A DNA stretch of 64,000 nt from Cerrena zonata (Eukaryota; Basidiomycota; Agaricomycetes; Polyporales; Cerrenaceae): the NCBI GenBank assembly GCA_038087015.1, contig JASBNA010000007.1, positions 248,001-312,000 of the forward strand. Reading direction: 5' to 3'. Below the pieces are notes generated by a model. It ran no database searches. It was given only the letters and a program-made list of their open reading frames with translations, and was not told where the DNA came from. Positions within the stretch are counted from its first letter, which is position 1; each line of letters begins with the position of its first letter. Shown here piece by piece: positions 60,787 to 64,000 of this stretch. A program made the translations under genes and the position numbers.

Positions 60787-61955
60787 TACGACTATTAAAC
60801 TTGAAGCTTGAAATTTGAAACCTCATGAGATTCATCGCCCCTTTGCACACATAATGCATTTCCTGGTGTCTCTCCGTCCACTACACCCCACTTTTAGTCA
60901 GCTTCGGACGATTCGCTCCATAAGGACCACTGAGGTTATGCTCTGTTATACGAGATGGATTTCTCCAACTTGAAGTTCCGAGGCCAACTGCCAGTACCGT
61001 AGCGAACCGCGTGAACTAAACGATCAACATCCAACTTTTAGATTCTTGATCATGATGCCTCCTCGCACGTTCATCACCTTTGCAAATATCTATGGCATTT
61101 GATTGTGACAGCTATCCGCTCTTTGCAATTGCTTTACGACGATTGGGGGTCGCACTCTGTAAATTTTATTTGATACGGAACAGGTGCGAATGTTATACCC
61201 TACTAACGGTCAGTCTATTAGACCAGGGATTGTGACGAAACTCAGGTGCAATGTGCACAACTCACTCTCTGAATCCAATCTTGTGATCCTATCCATGTAA
61301 AGTATAACAACTTGGCAGAGCCTGTCGCTACTAGATGACGGTATAACCTTCGATTCAGTGACCCTCACCGAGCGGATTAGGAGAATACTTGGAGAAGGAC
61401 GAGCAAGAGAGGCCTGGGAAGACTTTGCCTCTGGATATGTCCATTTCAACCTCTTTTGTCCTCGCTACCGGTGGAAGGAAGTCGTTCCCGAGTATTTTTG
61501 AGCGGTTCTGTATTATTCTCGAGTTAGTCCGAGTCTGTGCCAATAGACGATCATGGTATCCTGAGTAGAGCTGAGCATCGAGCAACTCTAAGTTCAAGGT
61601 ATTTCTAACCGGGGAATACACTAAACATTCCGTGAAGGTAGTAGGCTACGTGTGATCGCTGGTGCTGATGTGGCGAGGCGCGCAAAAATAGAAAGCACGA
61701 CGTCATCGTTTTCTAGTGAACTACGGTACACGATTACCTGTTTGCCTAGATTATTTACTCCCTCCCTCCCTCATGTTAAATAGTCCTTTCACCAGACCTT
61801 AACAATGTCGGAATGAAACCTAGAGAAATAATACGCGTCTGGCGAGACTTTGAATCCATTGTAAACAGTGTCACTAGTGGCTGACTCTTAAAATAAAACA
61901 AAATTGTACCAGAGACGACAAGTAACTAAGACAAAGACAAGATACCGAATTCATA
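60787..61955. other. Intergenic region containing a terpene synthase relic
   Basis: Apart from the relic at 61,370-61,501 I see no gene. 61,740-61,780 contains a short CCCT-repeat tract. Confidence 0.5.
61370..61501 (+). pseudogene. C-terminal relic of a second TRI5-type terpene synthase
   Basis: A 43-codon frame with its TGA stop aligns without gaps to the last 43 residues of the intact synthase at 53,214, with 25 identities by eye (for example EAW.DF..GY.HF and the VPEYF / LPEYF ends). Upstream, neither the NDLLSFYKE exon nor the Asp-rich segment can be found, so only the end of the gene survives. Conservation of the frame with about 40% divergence suggests it came from a paralogue, not from a recent copy of the neighbour. 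Confidence 0.78.
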
Positions 61956-63104
61956 TTAAATGCTAGTAAGACCCAAATTTTGACACCCTTCCCTAGACAT
62001 CTCTTTTAATTTTGTGTGAATCCCTGAGAAAAGCCTATTGGACTCGACACTGCCCAGCTGTACATGTTTCCTCCATTTGGGAGGCGGATCTCTACCGAGA
62101 AAATTAGCCGTACCGGTGAGGGACTTCATCATATATGCAACATGGGACGGTTCCAAGATACTATAGGTCCAGAAGGGGCCAACAGCTGCCACACCAATGA
62201 CCGTTGTTTGATCATGATTGAGGAAGACATGCGCTGCTTGCTGAAGGACTTGACGTTGAGCTGTTACAAGAACCCTACCCACTTTTTTCGGGTCTAGTTC
62301 TGACCTTGATATACCACGTTTGTTCTCAAAGATGGCACCAATATTGATGGAATGGATCCGTATTCCTCCGCAGAAGGTGGGTATATTGCTTGCGGAAGAA
62401 AATTCCCCGTTTGCCAAGTATATGGTGGAATCAGGATATCGAATTTTGCTCTTCCTAGAGCTGGTGGTGCGAGTAGACGCCGTTGGTTCCGCGTTGTCCT
62501 GATTTACGGGCACGTCGTCATCGACAATCAACGAATTGTTGTGGTCTTGATTACCCAGTTCTTCCCAAGAGTCGGTATTGTCCTCGTTTTCGTCCTCAAC
62601 CTCAGATTCTGTTTCTTCGTCCATGTCGTTATCGCTAAGTTCGGAAACAGACTCCGTGTCACTGTTATCTGAGTCACTATCCGGAGGCCCAACTACGCTA
62701 CAACTATCGCCTGAGGATTCGTCTATGACACGGTCATCTGACCCAAGTTTGGCCGCGGTATCGCTAGAAGAGCTCTCTCCCTCAGAGTCAGAGTCGGAGT
62801 CAGACCGGGTGAATGTTTGCGGGTTATCCATCTTTTGAAGATTAGCAGCTCGAGGAATGCAAATAGGAAACTGAGGACCAATGACGGCGTTCGGAATATC
62901 TTGAACCAAACTATGGCAGACATGGGACCAAGGCGCATACCATGGATGTTCTAAGTTGTGAGGGTTTTCGGCATATGAGTAGGCCACAGCGTTGCCTAGA
63001 CAGGTCTTGAGTTGTCCGTAACGATCGTGTCGGTAGATATCAAAGTTCCATCCTCCTTTATTACGCCTTCTACTCCGTGGTTTTGCGGAGCGATTTTTTG
63101 CCAT
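61956..63104 (-). CDS. Acidic protein with PD-(D/E)XK nuclease-like motifs
   Basis: Intron-free frame of 382 residues from the ATG at 63,104 (MAKNRSAKPRSRRR, a basic start resembling a nuclear signal). Residues 20-95 look folded (HPWYAPWSHVCHSLV). Residues 100-205 are a Ser/Asp/Glu-rich acidic insert. Residues 220-345 again look folded and contain YPDST (Asp225) followed after about 35 residues by IFENKRG (Glu260, Lys262), then a helix with TAQRQVLQQAAHVF; that order (PD, then ExK in a hydrophobic strand, then a Gln-bearing helix) is the layout of PD-(D/E)XK enzymes. I recall proteins of this general shape as uncharacterised in Agaricomycetes. Nuclease activity is inference only, and key residues could be fortuitous. 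A 109-residue gene diverges from it, 502 bp away. Confidence 0.7.
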   Translation of the reverse strand: MAKNRSAKPRSRRRNKGGWNFDIYRHDRYGQLKTCLGNAVAYSYAENPHNLEHPWYAPWSHVCHSLVQDIPNAVIGPQFPICIPRAANLQKMDNPQTFTRSDSDSDSEGESSSSDTAAKLGSDDRVIDESSGDSCSVVGPPDSDSDNSDTESVSELSDNDMDEETESEVEDENEDNTDSWEELGNQDHNNSLIVDDDVPVNQDNAEPTASTRTTSSRKSKIRYPDSTIYLANGEFSSASNIPTFCGGIRIHSINIGAIFENKRGISRSELDPKKVGRVLVTAQRQVLQQAAHVFLNHDQTTVIGVAAVGPFWTYSILEPSHVAYMMKSLTGTANFLGRDPPPKWRKHVQLGSVESNRLFSGIHTKLKEMSREGCQNLGLTSI

Positions 63105-63606
63105 GGGAGGGGAGGATCGAAAGGAAGGAGGATATGAAGGGGAGACGAATCTAGTTAGCAAGATTCTATTAATCCTATAAATATGCCCATGGGATTTGGC
63201 CAGTATCCTTCAAACTCATAGTTTGCCACGGGCCAAAGTGGCAAGCTCCCCAGTTTGAAGCGGTTACGTATAGACTAGAACATAAGGGTGAATGTTAGTT
63301 AAAATAAAATCAACGGGGCCAACGAAGGCCTGCCAAAGTCGGGTTCGCTTAGGTAAAATCACTTTCCTGCATATTAAGTCCGCTTATGAACAATGGAGAG
63401 AGGGAACTATTGACATGGCCGGGATCCGATTGACCTGATGGAATAGGCGCCCTTCGCCTCTCATATAGAATAGACGGAGTTTGTGCCACTTTCAACCCAC
63501 TCCCCTTACCTTCAACACAACCAAGACCTCTTCGACGTTCCTAAGACCTTGCAGTACGCCTAGCTTGTTATTATTTGTGTTTTTCACACTCTGACACCAC
63601 ATAGGT
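63105..63606. other. Divergent promoter region
   Basis: About 500 bp between two oppositely oriented genes. The right part (63,480-63,600) is C/T-rich like a leader for the + strand gene. No other feature is seen. Confidence 0.5.
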
Positions 63607-63936
63607 ATGGCCCGCGACATGATCCTTGGATATATTCCCCAAGAAGAATGGCTCCTTAAACGTGTAAGGAGAAAGAAACTGATGAAGTTCAGTCGAAAGG
63701 ATTCCCATGCGACCGCTATGGCGCTGGACATCGCCCTCCAAGATATCATCTGTGAGGTTGCGTTAGCAAATACCGCATGGGTGGAGACCGTAGTCGTCAA
63801 GGACGAGTACCTGTTCGCTATAGCCGTGGCCAGTAATTCCGATACCAAAAAAGCCTCCCCCGAAGAGATCCAACGACTTAAAGATATTTTCAAGACTACG
63901 CGTGATCCAAAGTGGTACTATGTGCTGGAATACTAA
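63607..63936 (+). CDS. Small unknown protein of 109 residues
   Basis: Intron-free frame starting MARDMILGYIPQ, preceded by a C/T-rich leader. It has a basic patch (LLKRVRRKKLMKFSRK) near residues 16-31, then a predominantly hydrophobic/alpha-helical stretch and a charged C terminus ending WYYVLEY. No signal peptide or known motif. Codon choice and composition are protein-like, and it is the only long frame between 63,200 and 64,000. It may share the divergent promoter with the nuclease-like gene to its left. Function unknown. Confidence 0.55.
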   Translation: MARDMILGYIPQEEWLLKRVRRKKLMKFSRKDSHATAMALDIALQDIICEVALANTAWVETVVVKDEYLFAIAVASNSDTKKASPEEIQRLKDIFKTTRDPKWYYVLEY

Positions 63937-64000
63937 TGTCGAGTGAGTTATCTATTCCCGTGCGTGATAGGAAAATACTAAAAGAGTGGCTATTAGAGCA

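Overview
The window reads as genomic DNA of a filamentous basidiomycete, probably an Agaricomycete. Nearly every gene is split by short introns (mostly 50-65 bp, GT..AG, often with a CTAAT or CTGAC branch site), and the gene content is typical of mushroom genomes: F-box, BTB/POZ and LRR proteins, a TRI5-type terpene synthase, a long cytochrome P450 and lineage-specific unknowns. I saw no tRNA, rRNA, CRISPR array or intact transposon. All gene models were assembled by hand from splice signals; in every multi-exon model given as complete, the summed exon length is a whole number of codons. Family names come from motif recognition without database searches.

Layout. 2.2-8.3 kb (-): an 11-exon, 1,573-residue LRR scaffold of the Nud1/Cdc11 type (spindle pole body, septation initiation network). 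8.3-14.9 kb: mostly non-genic, with one Ser/Pro-rich unknown gene at 11.8-13.1 kb. 14.9-16.2 kb (+): an F-box gene with a one-base frameshift. 16.2-24.9 kb: a tandem segmental duplication of two units (about 4.0 and 4.7 kb), each with a differently broken copy of the same LRR-like gene and each ending in the last exon of an epoxide-hydrolase gene. 24.8-36.1 kb (-): three epoxide-hydrolase paralogues with the same eight-exon structure, with a multi-exon protein kinase between the second and third. 37-41.6 kb (-): F-box protein, SAM-dependent methyltransferase, BTB/POZ protein. 42.3-45.3 kb (-): a 764-residue cytochrome P450. 45.3-53.2 kb: nearly 8 kb without an intact gene, with at least one F-box relic. 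53.2-56.7 kb: a TRI5-type terpene synthase (+) convergent with an MFS efflux transporter (-). 58.7-59.7 kb (+): Vip1-like RRM protein. 61.4 kb: the C-terminal relic of a second TRI5-type synthase. 62-64 kb: an acidic protein with PD-(D/E)XK-like motifs, divergent from a 109-residue unknown.

How the genes may work together. Terpene synthase plus MFS exporter form a compact pair. The P450, methyltransferase and epoxide hydrolases on the same segment could modify a terpenoid, so the right half may be a loose sesquiterpenoid cluster; this is inference, because kinase, F-box and BTB genes are interspersed and the 8-kb gene-poor stretch separates the P450 from the synthase. The clearest structural event is the repeated duplication of epoxide-hydrolase sequence: three complete genes plus one orphan 3' exon whose catalytic His has become Arg.
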